Positions 52,059 through 59,348 of a stretch of DNA of 64,000 nucleotides are shown in pieces (the stretch's first letter is position 1; every line of letters starts with the position of its first letter). The translations under genes were made by a program, and so were the position numbers. The notes beneath the pieces are model-generated. The model was given only the letters and a program-made list of their open reading frames with translations. It searched no databases and was not told the origin of the DNA. Source of the DNA: an uncultured Flavobacteriales bacterium (lineage in GTDB: Bacteria; Bacteroidota; Bacteroidia; Flavobacteriales_D; Crocinitomicaceae); the NCBI GenBank assembly GCA_903945495.1, contig CAJAVU010000021.1, forward strand, positions 310,001 through 374,000, given 5' to 3'.

Positions 52059-52184
52059 ATGAAATGGTTCCGCGACATGGGTGAAGGTGGTGGAATGTTC
52101 TCATATGGTTTAGGATTGATCTTATTCTTGATTGGTTCTTCTTTGGGAGCAATTTCTTCAATCTTAGGATTCATGAAAAAATAA
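52059..52184 (+). CDS. 41-residue small membrane protein
   Basis: ATG 52059 to TAA 52184. The N-terminus (MKWFRDMGEGGGMFS) is amphipathic and the rest is one hydrophobic segment (GLGLILFLIGSSLGAISSIL) with a final GFMKK. Evidence that it is real: a strong UUCG-loop terminator begins 18 bases after the stop, and the frame fills the gap between the hemL promoter and the kynU promoter. TATTGTTG (52042-52049) is one base from a -7 box, 9 bases before the ATG. Function unknown. Without it the region 51952-52297 would be a gap of over 300 bases. Confidence 0.65.
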   Translation: MKWFRDMGEGGGMFSYGLGLILFLIGSSLGAISSILGFMKK

Positions 52185-52202
52185 TAAACGACTTTCGTTT
52201 GG

Positions 52203-52232
52203 AAAAGGTCTTCTTCGGAAGGCCTTTTTTTT
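52203..52232 (+). terminator. Strong terminator with UUCG tetraloop
   Basis: AAAAGGTCTTC-TTCG-GAAGGCCTTTT with one G-T pair, followed by T-run. The loop is closed by C-G, the stable cUUCGg form. Confidence 0.9.
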
Positions 52233-52297
52233 GCGTTTTACATTCCTATCGGTTAATTACTTTTTTTCAGCGAAACCCTTCCCTTTCAATCTTTCAT

Positions 52298-52305
52298 TAT
52301 CTTTG
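52298..52305 (+). promoter_or_regulatory. -7 element of the kynurenine operon
   Basis: TATCTTTG, full match, 18 bases before the kynU ATG. No TTG is found at -33 spacing. Confidence 0.45.
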
Positions 52306-52323
52306 AAGTGAAATCTAGATATA

Positions 52324-53610
52324 ATGAGCCATTTCGAAAATTCTTTAGCTTTTGCACAAGGTTTGGACGCAAAAGATCCATTAAAATCCTTCCGCGATAA
52401 GTTTTATTTCCCAACATTTCACGACAAAACTGTTCGATATTTCACAGGAAACTCGCTTGGATTACAACCAAAATCAACCAAAGAATACATTCTTGAAGAA
52501 TTGGACGCTTGGGCTGAATACGGTGTTGAAGGACATTTTTTAGCAAAGCGTCCGTGGTTTGCTTACCACGAAAATTTAACGCAAAAAGCTGCGAACGTCG
52601 TTGGCGCATTACCAGTTGAAGTGGTGGTGACTCATTCCTTAACAACCAATCTACATTTATTGATGGTGTCGTTCTATCGCCCAGAAATCAACGGTAAACG
52701 AACAAAGATTTTATGCGAAGCGAAAGCTTTTCCAAGTGATCAATACGCTTTGGAATCACAAGTGAAATTTCATGGACTTGACCTAGCTGAACATTTAGTG
52801 GAAGTAGCACCACGCGAAGGAGAGCAATTGATCCGTGAAGAAGATATTTTAGCGAAAATTGATGAATTAGGTGACGAATTAGCAATGGTAATGATTGGTG
52901 GTGTAAACTATTACACGGGACAATTATTCGACATGGAAAAAATCACAAAGGCGGGTCATGCTGTTGGTGCAATCGTTGGTTTTGACTTGGCGCATGCCGC
53001 AGGAAACATTAATCTTAAATTGCACGATTGGGGCGTAGATTTCGCTGCTTGGTGTGGTTACAAATACTTAAATTCTTCACCAGGTGGAGTAAGTGGAATG
53101 TTCGTACACGAACGTCATGCTTACAATCCTGAATTACCGCGTTTTGCTGGCTGGTGGGGTTACGACAAAGAAACGCGTTTCTTGATGCAACCAGGATTCA
53201 ATCCAATGAAAGGAGCGGAAGGTTGGCAATTGAGTAACGCACCAATTCTTGGAATGGCAGCGCATTTAGCATCTTTAGATATTTTCGAAGAAGCAGGAAT
53301 GGAGCGCATCGGAGAAAAACGCGATTTGATGACAGCCTACATGGAATTTGTCATTGACAATATTTCAGAAAAAAACAAAGAACGTTGCACATTTGAATTA
53401 ATAACGCCGCGCGACAAAACAAAACGTGGAGCCCAATTGTCTATCATGGCGAAAGGACAAGGAAAAGCATTGTTTGATGCCTTGTCAGCTGAAGGAGTAG
53501 TAGCAGATTGGAGAGAACCAAATGTCATCCGAATCGCACCTGCACCATTATACAATTCATACGAGGATTGTTACTGGTTCGGGCAACTATTGGAAAAAGC
53601 AATACAATAG
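52324..53610 (+). CDS. kynU: Kynureninase
   Basis: The protein has 428 residues. PLP enzyme that cleaves 3-hydroxykynurenine or kynurenine to (3-hydroxy)anthranilate and alanine. Motifs: TVRYFTGNSLGLQPKST, VVTHSLTTNLHLLMVSFYRP (phosphate-binding region), MVMIGGVNYYTGQLFDM, VGFDLAHAAGNINL (Asp at the pyridine N), and the PLP Lys in WCGYKYLNSSPGGVSGMF; then FAGWWGYD. It is the first gene of a plus-strand run that continues to 57704. The product of kmo, two genes down, is its likely substrate. Confidence 0.96.
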   Translation: MSHFENSLAFAQGLDAKDPLKSFRDKFYFPTFHDKTVRYFTGNSLGLQPKSTKEYILEELDAWAEYGVEGHFLAKRPWFAYHENLTQKAANVVGALPVEVVVTHSLTTNLHLLMVSFYRPEINGKRTKILCEAKAFPSDQYALESQVKFHGLDLAEHLVEVAPREGEQLIREEDILAKIDELGDELAMVMIGGVNYYTGQLFDMEKITKAGHAVGAIVGFDLAHAAGNINLKLHDWGVDFAAWCGYKYLNSSPGGVSGMFVHERHAYNPELPRFAGWWGYDKETRFLMQPGFNPMKGAEGWQLSNAPILGMAAHLASLDIFEEAGMERIGEKRDLMTAYMEFVIDNISEKNKERCTFELITPRDKTKRGAQLSIMAKGQGKALFDALSAEGVVADWREPNVIRIAPAPLYNSYEDCYWFGQLLEKAIQ

Positions 53611-54137
53611 GATTCGTGATTTATAATTTATAATTCATGATTCATGATTTGATTTTTGAAAATTGTGATTAACTTAATTTAGAGTATTCACAAAACGCAA
53701 GATAAATGATAAAGAAATTTGAAGATTTAGGAGTTTGGCAAGAAGCAAGAGAGTTGTGTAAGGAAATTTATATGCACATTTCAAAGACTCCATTTTCAAA
53801 TGACTATGCACTTGTGAACCAAATCAATCGTTCAAGTGGATCTATCATGGATAATATTGCAGAAGGTTTTGAACGATCTGGAAATCGCGAGTTTATTCAA
53901 TTTTTGACAATCAGTAAAGCATCTTGTGCAGAAGTAAAATCGCAAGTTTATCGTGCATTCGATCGCCAGTATTTGTCAGAAAGTGAAGTAGAAAAACTAA
54001 GTGCTAAAACACAAAGCCTCATCAATCAATTGGGAGGTTTTATACATTATTTAAAACAATCAGAATTTAAAGGAACGAAATTCAAGGAACCAGATTTAGT
54101 CTATTTCCCAAATAACGAATCCTGAATCACGAATCCT
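53609..54137 (+). mobile_element. Candidate single-gene insertion with inverted flanks, between kynU and kmo
   Basis: AGGATTCGTGATT (53609-53621) and AATCACGAATCCT (54125-54137) are exact 13-base inverted repeats around the four-helix-bundle gene. Further related words lie inside and outside (TAATTCATGATTCATGATT on the left, CCTGAATGACAAATTATGAA on the right). The left copy overlaps the kynU stop and the right copy overlaps the stop of the inserted gene. No clear target duplication is seen. Confidence 0.5.
53706..54125 (+). CDS. Four-helix bundle protein (23S rRNA intervening-sequence protein family)
   Basis: The protein has 139 residues, all helical. Family signature: KKFEDLGVWQEARELCKEIY, NDYALVNQINRSSGSIMDNI, AEGFERSGNREFIQFLTISK, ASCAEVKSQVYRAFDRQYL. 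The family (S23/TIGR02436-like) is encoded in 23S rRNA intervening sequences and is related to the accessory variability protein of diversity-generating retroelements. No reverse transcriptase or rRNA is present here. It sits between two enzymes of one pathway with inverted-repeat flanks, so it is most likely an inserted accessory gene. Confidence 0.9.
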   Translation: MIKKFEDLGVWQEARELCKEIYMHISKTPFSNDYALVNQINRSSGSIMDNIAEGFERSGNREFIQFLTISKASCAEVKSQVYRAFDRQYLSESEVEKLSAKTQSLINQLGGFIHYLKQSEFKGTKFKEPDLVYFPNNES

Positions 54138-54162
54138 GAATGACAAATTATGAATTGCAAGT

Positions 54163-55509
54163 ATGGAAAATAATAAAAAAGTAATCATCGTTGGAGCCGG
54201 CTTGGTTGGTTCATTGTGGTCAGTTTATTTATCAAAAGCAGGTTATTCTGTCACGATTTATGAACGTCGTCCCGATATTCGTAAAGCAGAAATTTCTGCT
54301 GGAAAGTCAATTAATTTGGCCTTATCAAACAGAGGTTGGAAAGCATTGGATACTGTTGGTGTTGGTGATGAAATTCGCAAAATCGCGATTCCAATGCACG
54401 GACGTGTGATGCACGACATGAAAGGAGATTTGACGTATCAACAATACGGTAAAGACGGCGAAGCGATTTACTCTGTTTCACGTGGAAAAGTCAATGCAAC
54501 CATGATGGACATTGCAGAAACACATGGAAAAGCAACGATTCATTACAACCACGATTGTCGAAAAGTGGATTTGAAAAACGGGATTGTTTACTTGACAAAT
54601 TCCGTAACAGGTGAAGAAATCGTTGACAAAGCAGATTTAGTATTCGCTGCCGATGGAGCATTTTCTTCTGTGCGTTACAACTCAATGCAAAAAACAGATC
54701 GCTTCCAATACAGTCAAAATTACATTGCTGATGGTTACCGCGAAATTTTACTTCCTGCAAATCCAGATGGTTCATACAGAATGGATAAAAACGCTTTGCA
54801 TATTTGGCCACGTGGTCGTTTCATGATGATTGCCTTGGCAAACGAAGATGGTTCATTTACGTGTACTTTGTTCATGCCGCATGAAGGTGGAGAAAATGCC
54901 TTTGATAAATTAACATCGAAAGAAGCAGTTGATAATTTCTTCAAATCAACCTTCCCAGATTTCTATGAAATGATGCCAAACATCGCCGATGCGTGGGAAG
55001 ATCATCCCTTATCTGCCTTGGCAATTGTTCGTTGTTATCCTTGGCACAATGGAAAAGTAGCTTTGATGGGTGACGCGGCGCATGCGACAGTTCCTTTCTA
55101 CGGACAAGGAATGAATGCTGGTTTTGAAGATTGTACAGTTCTAAATGAATTGATGATCAAACACAACCACGATTGGGATGCAATTTTTGCGGAATACAGT
55201 CCATTGCGTAAACCAGATGGTGATGCTTTACAAGATTTGTCGCTTGATAATTACTATGTAATGCGCGATTTTGTTGCAGATCCAGCGTTCTTATTGCGTA
55301 AAAAAATCGAAGCAAAATTCAGTACTTTGTATCCAGAAAAGTGGATGCCGTTATACTCGCAAGTAACCTTCAGTGAAATTCGCTACAGTGTTGCGTATAA
55401 GCAAGGTCAAGTGCAAAATGGAATCATGGATCAAGTAATGGAGATGCCAAACATCGAACAAAACTGGGATTCAGAAGAAGTGATGCAAAAAATCCTTTCC
55501 TTGTGTTAA
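54163..55509 (+). CDS. kmo: Kynurenine 3-monooxygenase
   Basis: The protein has 448 residues. FAD-dependent hydroxylase of kynurenine. FAD motifs: IIVGAGLVGSLWSVYLSKAG with Glu/Arg at YERRPDI, then ISAGKSINLALSNRG, DLVFAADGAFSSVR and VALMGDAAHATVPFYGQGMN. KMO-specific FEDCTVLNELM follows. The C-terminal part lacks the long hydrophobic anchor of the mitochondrial enzyme. Together with kynU it converts kynurenine to 3-hydroxyanthranilate. It lies 37 bases after the inserted four-helix-bundle gene and 17 before the outer-membrane gene. Confidence 0.96.
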   Translation: MENNKKVIIVGAGLVGSLWSVYLSKAGYSVTIYERRPDIRKAEISAGKSINLALSNRGWKALDTVGVGDEIRKIAIPMHGRVMHDMKGDLTYQQYGKDGEAIYSVSRGKVNATMMDIAETHGKATIHYNHDCRKVDLKNGIVYLTNSVTGEEIVDKADLVFAADGAFSSVRYNSMQKTDRFQYSQNYIADGYREILLPANPDGSYRMDKNALHIWPRGRFMMIALANEDGSFTCTLFMPHEGGENAFDKLTSKEAVDNFFKSTFPDFYEMMPNIADAWEDHPLSALAIVRCYPWHNGKVALMGDAAHATVPFYGQGMNAGFEDCTVLNELMIKHNHDWDAIFAEYSPLRKPDGDALQDLSLDNYYVMRDFVADPAFLLRKKIEAKFSTLYPEKWMPLYSQVTFSEIRYSVAYKQGQVQNGIMDQVMEMPNIEQNWDSEEVMQKILSLC

Positions 55510-55526
55510 TTGATTAAATAAGAACT

Positions 55527-56417
55527 ATGAATAGAATTCTTTCAGCTGTATTTATACTGTCAGCGTTTGTTGTTTTTTCTCAACGCGATTTAACTCCTGG
55601 TAAGAAAAGAGGCGATGTTTTTGGAAAGTCAGATTACAAAGATTACCGTTATTTTGGTTTACAAGTTTCTGGAGGGCCAACGTACATGTTTACGCGCTCG
55701 AACAAAAACAATCCAACGTATGCAACAACAGATGCAATTGGAAGACCATTGGATTACACCTTTGATCCAGCTGGAAAATTAGGATTCTTCCTTGAAGTTG
55801 GAATGGCACATTTCCCGAAAAAACGCTCGAAATTGTCAACTAAATTGAAGACGGTTCTTGTGTCGTATTATGATTGGGGACTTGGCTTCAAATACCTTGG
55901 AGGAACTGAAACAACAACAATTAATTACTACAACCTTTCGAATCAATTATTGTCAACAACAACCGGAAAAGGTTCGTTTTACAATGGTTCGATTTACGGT
56001 CGTTTTACCTTGCACAAAAACATCAACCTTACGAAAAAATACTTCATTGACAATGGTTTAGGTGTGAATTTCGATTACCGTTTAGTAAATGGAAATCAAG
56101 CGTATGATGGTGCTTCACTTCCGGGTGATCAATCCTTTGCGAAACCGTTTGCAGCACAATTGCACTATGATTTAGGATTTGGAATTAAAATGAGTCGCAG
56201 AAGTTACTTCATTCCAGGTGTTCAAATGCCAATTGTTGGTTTTGCACAATGGCGTGGCGGATGTGCAGCAACACATTGGTTTTCATCAAACTATGTTCCT
56301 GCCTTGTTCCACTTGAAATTGATTTATTTATTCGAAAAGAAAGCAAAAGGTTGTCCTGCTGCGAAAGGCAACGACGACGACAATAAACGTTACCGCGAAG
56401 GTCAAGGAGGAAATTAA
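55527..56417 (+). CDS. Outer-membrane protein, predicted beta-barrel
   Basis: The protein has 296 residues. Signal peptide MNRILSAVFILSAFVVFSQ. Strand-rich body with PorT/OMP-like features (YFGLQVSGGPTYMFTRSNKN, LGFFLEVGMAHFPKKRS, YDWGLGFKYLGGTETTTINY, LHYDLGFGIKMSRRSYFIPG). A hydrophilic, Asp/Lys-rich tail (KGNDDDNKRYREGQGGN) extends after the last strand (LKLIYLF), unusual for a Bam substrate and possibly periplasmic. It is in the kynurenine operon by spacing (17 bases after kmo, 6 before the next gene); whether it helps uptake is unknown. Confidence 0.75.
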   Translation: MNRILSAVFILSAFVVFSQRDLTPGKKRGDVFGKSDYKDYRYFGLQVSGGPTYMFTRSNKNNPTYATTDAIGRPLDYTFDPAGKLGFFLEVGMAHFPKKRSKLSTKLKTVLVSYYDWGLGFKYLGGTETTTINYYNLSNQLLSTTTGKGSFYNGSIYGRFTLHKNINLTKKYFIDNGLGVNFDYRLVNGNQAYDGASLPGDQSFAKPFAAQLHYDLGFGIKMSRRSYFIPGVQMPIVGFAQWRGGCAATHWFSSNYVPALFHLKLIYLFEKKAKGCPAAKGNDDDNKRYREGQGGN

Positions 56418-56423
56418 ACAAGG

Positions 56424-56777
56424 ATGAAAAAGATCTATTATTTAAGCACATGCGATACGTGTCAACGTATTTTAAAGGAAATTAATCCGGGAAAAGACGT
56501 TGAATTGCAAGATATAAAAGCACAAAACATTGATGCAACAACCTTGGATTGGATCAAAGAAAAAGTGGGTTCTTACGAAGCGTTGTTTTCAAAACGTGCA
56601 ATTAAATACCGTTCACTTGGACTCAATGAAATGAGTTTAACAGAAGCAGATTACCGAAAGCATTTATTGGAAGAATACACCTTTTTGAAACGTCCGTTTA
56701 TGATCAACGGCGATGAGGTATTCATTGGCAATGCAAAGAAAGATGTTGCCGCTGCGGTGGAATCGTTTAACAAGTAA
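56424..56777 (+). CDS. Spx/ArsC-family thioredoxin-fold protein
   Basis: The protein has 117 residues. N-terminal redox motif STCDTCQRIL, with Cys at 10 and 13, the same positions as the CxxC of Spx rather than the single Cys of classical ArsC. Further ArsC-family marks: AIKYRSLGLNEMSLTEADYR and FLKRPFMINGDEVFIGN. It might be a small redox enzyme or a regulator. Arsenate reductase activity is not supported by any arsenic gene nearby. It ends directly before the EamA gene (stop TAA at 56775-56777, ATG at 56778). Confidence 0.88.
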   Translation: MKKIYYLSTCDTCQRILKEINPGKDVELQDIKAQNIDATTLDWIKEKVGSYEALFSKRAIKYRSLGLNEMSLTEADYRKHLLEEYTFLKRPFMINGDEVFIGNAKKDVAAAVESFNK

Positions 56778-57704
56778 ATGAAAAACAAAACACTTTCTGC
56801 GCACATTGCACTTTTCTTGGTAAATACATTGTATGGCGCCAGTCACGTGCTTGCGAAAGGTGTAATGCCAGCTTATTTAACACCCAACGTTTTCATCTTG
56901 TTTAGAGCTTTTGGAGCAACTGTGTTGTTTTGGATGGTGAAAGCCTTTTTTGTGCGTGAACGTGTTGAACGAAAAGATTTACTCTTACTCGCTTTTTGCG
57001 GATTGTTCGGCGTAGCCATTAATCAATTGTTCTTTTTTCATGGCTTGAATTTATCCTCATCCATCAACTCGGGAATCATCATGGCCTTTAACCCAATTTT
57101 GGTCGTTATTCTCTCGTTTTTTGTCTTAAAAGAATCGATTACGGTCACAAAAGCAGTGGGAATTCTCTTGGGAACAAGCGGCGCCATCTTACTCACCTTA
57201 ACCGCCGGAACAGGAAAAGGCGATTCCATGTTGGGCGATTTCTTTCTCTTCATCAACGCCTTGAGTTATGCCATTTACTTGGTGATCGCAAAACCATTGA
57301 TGAAAAAATATTCTCCTTTAACGGTCATCACCTATGTCTTTACCTTTGGCTTGGGAATGTTGTTCGTGTATCCACCAGTCTTAACTGAATTGTTCCAAAC
57401 AAATTTTACTGTTATTCCAACCGAAGCGTGGTTGAAAATCGTGTATGTGGTGGTGGGCGTTACCTTCATGACGTACTTGCTTACGATGTACGGCTTAAAA
57501 TACCTCACGCCATCCGTTTCAAGCGCCTACATTTATTTCCAACCAGTAATGGTGATGTTCTTCGCATTTTCCTTCAGCGCACTTGGCATTGCAGCCGATT
57601 ACACAGGAACCATCACCCTCGAAAAAATTGCCTACATGTTGGTGATTTTCTTAGGCGTTTACATTACTTCCCACAGCGCCATTCGATCGCGATTGAAGGG
57701 GTGA
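56778..57704 (+). CDS. EamA-family (DMT) transporter
   Basis: The protein has 308 residues with ten hydrophobic segments in two EamA repeats: HIALFLVNTLYGASHVLAKG through LLGTSGAILLTLTAGTG, and LGDFFLFINALSYAIYLVIA through MLVIFLGVYITSHSAI. Conserved family elements include SSINSGIIMAFNPILVVILS and KYLTPSVSSAYIYFQPVMVM. Likely an inner-membrane exporter of metabolites or amino acids; the substrate is unknown. It is the last gene of the kynU run. A role in exporting pathway intermediates is possible but unproven. Confidence 0.9.
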   Translation: MKNKTLSAHIALFLVNTLYGASHVLAKGVMPAYLTPNVFILFRAFGATVLFWMVKAFFVRERVERKDLLLLAFCGLFGVAINQLFFFHGLNLSSSINSGIIMAFNPILVVILSFFVLKESITVTKAVGILLGTSGAILLTLTAGTGKGDSMLGDFFLFINALSYAIYLVIAKPLMKKYSPLTVITYVFTFGLGMLFVYPPVLTELFQTNFTVIPTEAWLKIVYVVVGVTFMTYLLTMYGLKYLTPSVSSAYIYFQPVMVMFFAFSFSALGIAADYTGTITLEKIAYMLVIFLGVYITSHSAIRSRLKG

Positions 57705-58039
57705 GTATCACAATATGGTAAAACTAATTTAATACTTTGTTAAAATACAAACAAGTGTAAAGGGCTTACTTTGTCGAAGAAATGCAATGTGTTCAACTCA
57801 TGCCTATTAGCAGATTAAATAATCTCTTAAACTCCTAACTTACTAAATATCAATGTATGAAAGATTGCTTTTTTTGAATCAAAAAGAGTTCAAACATAAA
57901 GCAAACAAATAAACTAAACCTATCACTTGATGATTCGTCTATCAGATAGATGAAGTCAACACGCCTACTCATGCGAAATTGCCGAAATGGTGTTGCTCAG
58001 CCAACGAGGAATTTACTAAATTTACTAAAATCTTATTAT
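57705..58039. other. Gene-free stretch with a palindrome
   Basis: AT-rich with no convincing gene. The inverted repeat TTCGTCTATC-A-GATAGATGAA (57934-57954, one mismatch) contains the ATG at 57950. A candidate promoter lies at 57993-58024. No terminator for the EamA gene was found. Confidence 0.5.
57993..58024 (+). promoter_or_regulatory. Candidate promoter of the CHU_C-type gene
   Basis: TTG (57993-57995), 21 bases, TAAATTTA (58017-58024, 7 of 8). It places transcription near 58031, after the ATG at 57950, and so favours the TTG start at 58040. Confidence 0.4.
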
Positions 58040-59041
58040 TTGAATAAAGTACTTTTTATATTATTTCTAATTGTCATTAATATTGGTTACGGCCAAACGT
58101 ACATTGATGTTACGAACCAATTTATTCAAAACCCAAGCTTTGAAGACTACACTGCTTGCCCACAAAGCAACTCCGCATACCCAAATTCAATGTGGATTGA
58201 TAGCGTATTAGGTTGGTATGCACCAACACTAGGAACTAGTGATTATTTTAACGTTTGCAATACGAATAACCTTAATAGTGTTCCAAATAATACCGCAGCT
58301 GGTTATCAATATGCTTATCATGGGAGTGCCTATTGTGGATTTTTAGCATATTCACTTTGGTCAAATCATATGTGGAGCGAGTATATTCAAACCCAATTGT
58401 TACAACCGCTTGAGGTTTCTAAGTATTATAAATTCACCATGAGAATAAATCGGGCAAATGATTATAATTTAGCAGTAAAGAATATCGGGGTAAATTTCTC
58501 CGAATTCTCTGATACGGATCATACCAGTGCTAAATCTTTAAATATTTTACCGACTATTTTTAATGGTGCTGGCTATATTACAGATACGCTAAACTGGATT
58601 GTTGTGCAAGGTGTTTTTCAAGCGTCAGGAGACGAAAATTATCTAACGATAGGTTGGTTTGGAGACACCATAACGGATGATTATACATTTTTTATTCCAC
58701 CAGACATTGACCCAATTACGGGAGATTCACTTTACTTAACAGATACATATTATTTGGTTGATAGTTTAAAACTCTACGAAATTGAATATGACTATGAAGA
58801 TTTTAATATCAACGTAATTACTCCAAATGGTGACAATATCAATGATGTATTTGAATTACCATTTTCTTATTCAAAAGTTTCCTTACTCAATAGATGGGGA
58901 AACTTAATTTGGGAAAATACTGGAATGCAGTTTTGGAATGGTAAATCACAAGATGGTAATGATGTGAGTGATGGTGTTTACTTCTATGTGATTGAAACAG
59001 AAAATAAAACTTATAAAGGATTTGTTCAAGTAGTAAGGTAA
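58040..59041 (+). CDS. Secreted protein with C-terminal gliding-type (CHU_C/T9SS type B) domain
   Basis: From TTG 58040 (MNKVLFILFLIVINIGYGQ) the protein has 333 residues with a perfect signal peptide. The in-frame ATG at 57950 adds 30 residues, lies inside a palindrome and precedes the likely promoter; it remains an alternative. Body: NPSFEDYTACPQSNSAYPNS, a jelly-roll-like carbohydrate-binding style common in Bacteroidota (YGSAYCGF-like block HGSAYCGFLAYSLW, YYKFTMRINRAN, VQGVFQASGDENYLTIGWFG). C-terminus: NVITPNGDNINDVFELPFS, LLNRWGNLIWEN, DVSDGVYFYVIETENK, the type B sorting domain. Exported by T9SS to the surface. Confidence 0.85.
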   Translation: MNKVLFILFLIVINIGYGQTYIDVTNQFIQNPSFEDYTACPQSNSAYPNSMWIDSVLGWYAPTLGTSDYFNVCNTNNLNSVPNNTAAGYQYAYHGSAYCGFLAYSLWSNHMWSEYIQTQLLQPLEVSKYYKFTMRINRANDYNLAVKNIGVNFSEFSDTDHTSAKSLNILPTIFNGAGYITDTLNWIVVQGVFQASGDENYLTIGWFGDTITDDYTFFIPPDIDPITGDSLYLTDTYYLVDSLKLYEIEYDYEDFNINVITPNGDNINDVFELPFSYSKVSLLNRWGNLIWENTGMQFWNGKSQDGNDVSDGVYFYVIETENKTYKGFVQVVR

Positions 59042-59111
59042 AAATCAATTTTAAATGAATTTGTTCCCCAAATCACTTTAGCTTTTCAAGCATCCCTTGC
59101 GCTGAAAAATC

Positions 59112-59138
59112 AAAAATAGCTTAAAAACGCTGTTTTTT
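59112..59138 (+). terminator. Possible terminator after the CHU_C gene
   Basis: AAAAATAGC / GCTGTTTTT (one T-G pair), 8-base loop, followed by T. It lies 70 bases after the stop, within a 307-base gene-free stretch (59042-59348). Confidence 0.55.
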
Positions 59139-59192
59139 CTTCAATTTACGCATTTCTAAACCCCAGTATTCACGGCACTTTCAGAAGAATGA

Positions 59193-59264
59193 GCTATAGA
59201 TGCTAGATGGATAAAGCATAGATAAGCCATAGATAAAGCATAGATACTGTATGGATAGTGTATG
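59193..59264. repeat. Short imperfect tandem repeat (ATAAAGCATAGATA units)
   Basis: GATAAAGCATAGATA occurs at 59210-59224 and 59232-59246 (22-base step), surrounded by related words CTATAGATGCTAGATGG and GTATGGATAGTGTATG. Non-coding. Confidence 0.6.
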
Positions 59265-59278
59265 AAAAAGAAATGGTA

Positions 59279-59308
59279 AAATCCTATTTATTGAAAATTA
59301 TAGGATTT
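59279..59308 (-). terminator. Possible terminator of the 535-residue gene
   Basis: On the minus strand AAATCCTAT / ATAGGATTT with a 12-base loop, then TTT. It lies 40 bases after the stop at 59349. The T-run is short. Confidence 0.45.
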
Positions 59309-59348
59309 CAAGAAAGATACAAAGGTGCATCACCAAAGAATACCACGT

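Noticed and set aside
53609..54137. Diversity-generating retroelement, because the four-helix-bundle family includes Avd-like proteins
   Set aside because: No reverse transcriptase, template repeat or variable repeat was seen nearby.
56424..56777. Arsenic resistance operon
   Set aside because: The ArsC-like protein has the Spx-type CxxC, and no ArsB, ArsR or ArsM gene is close.
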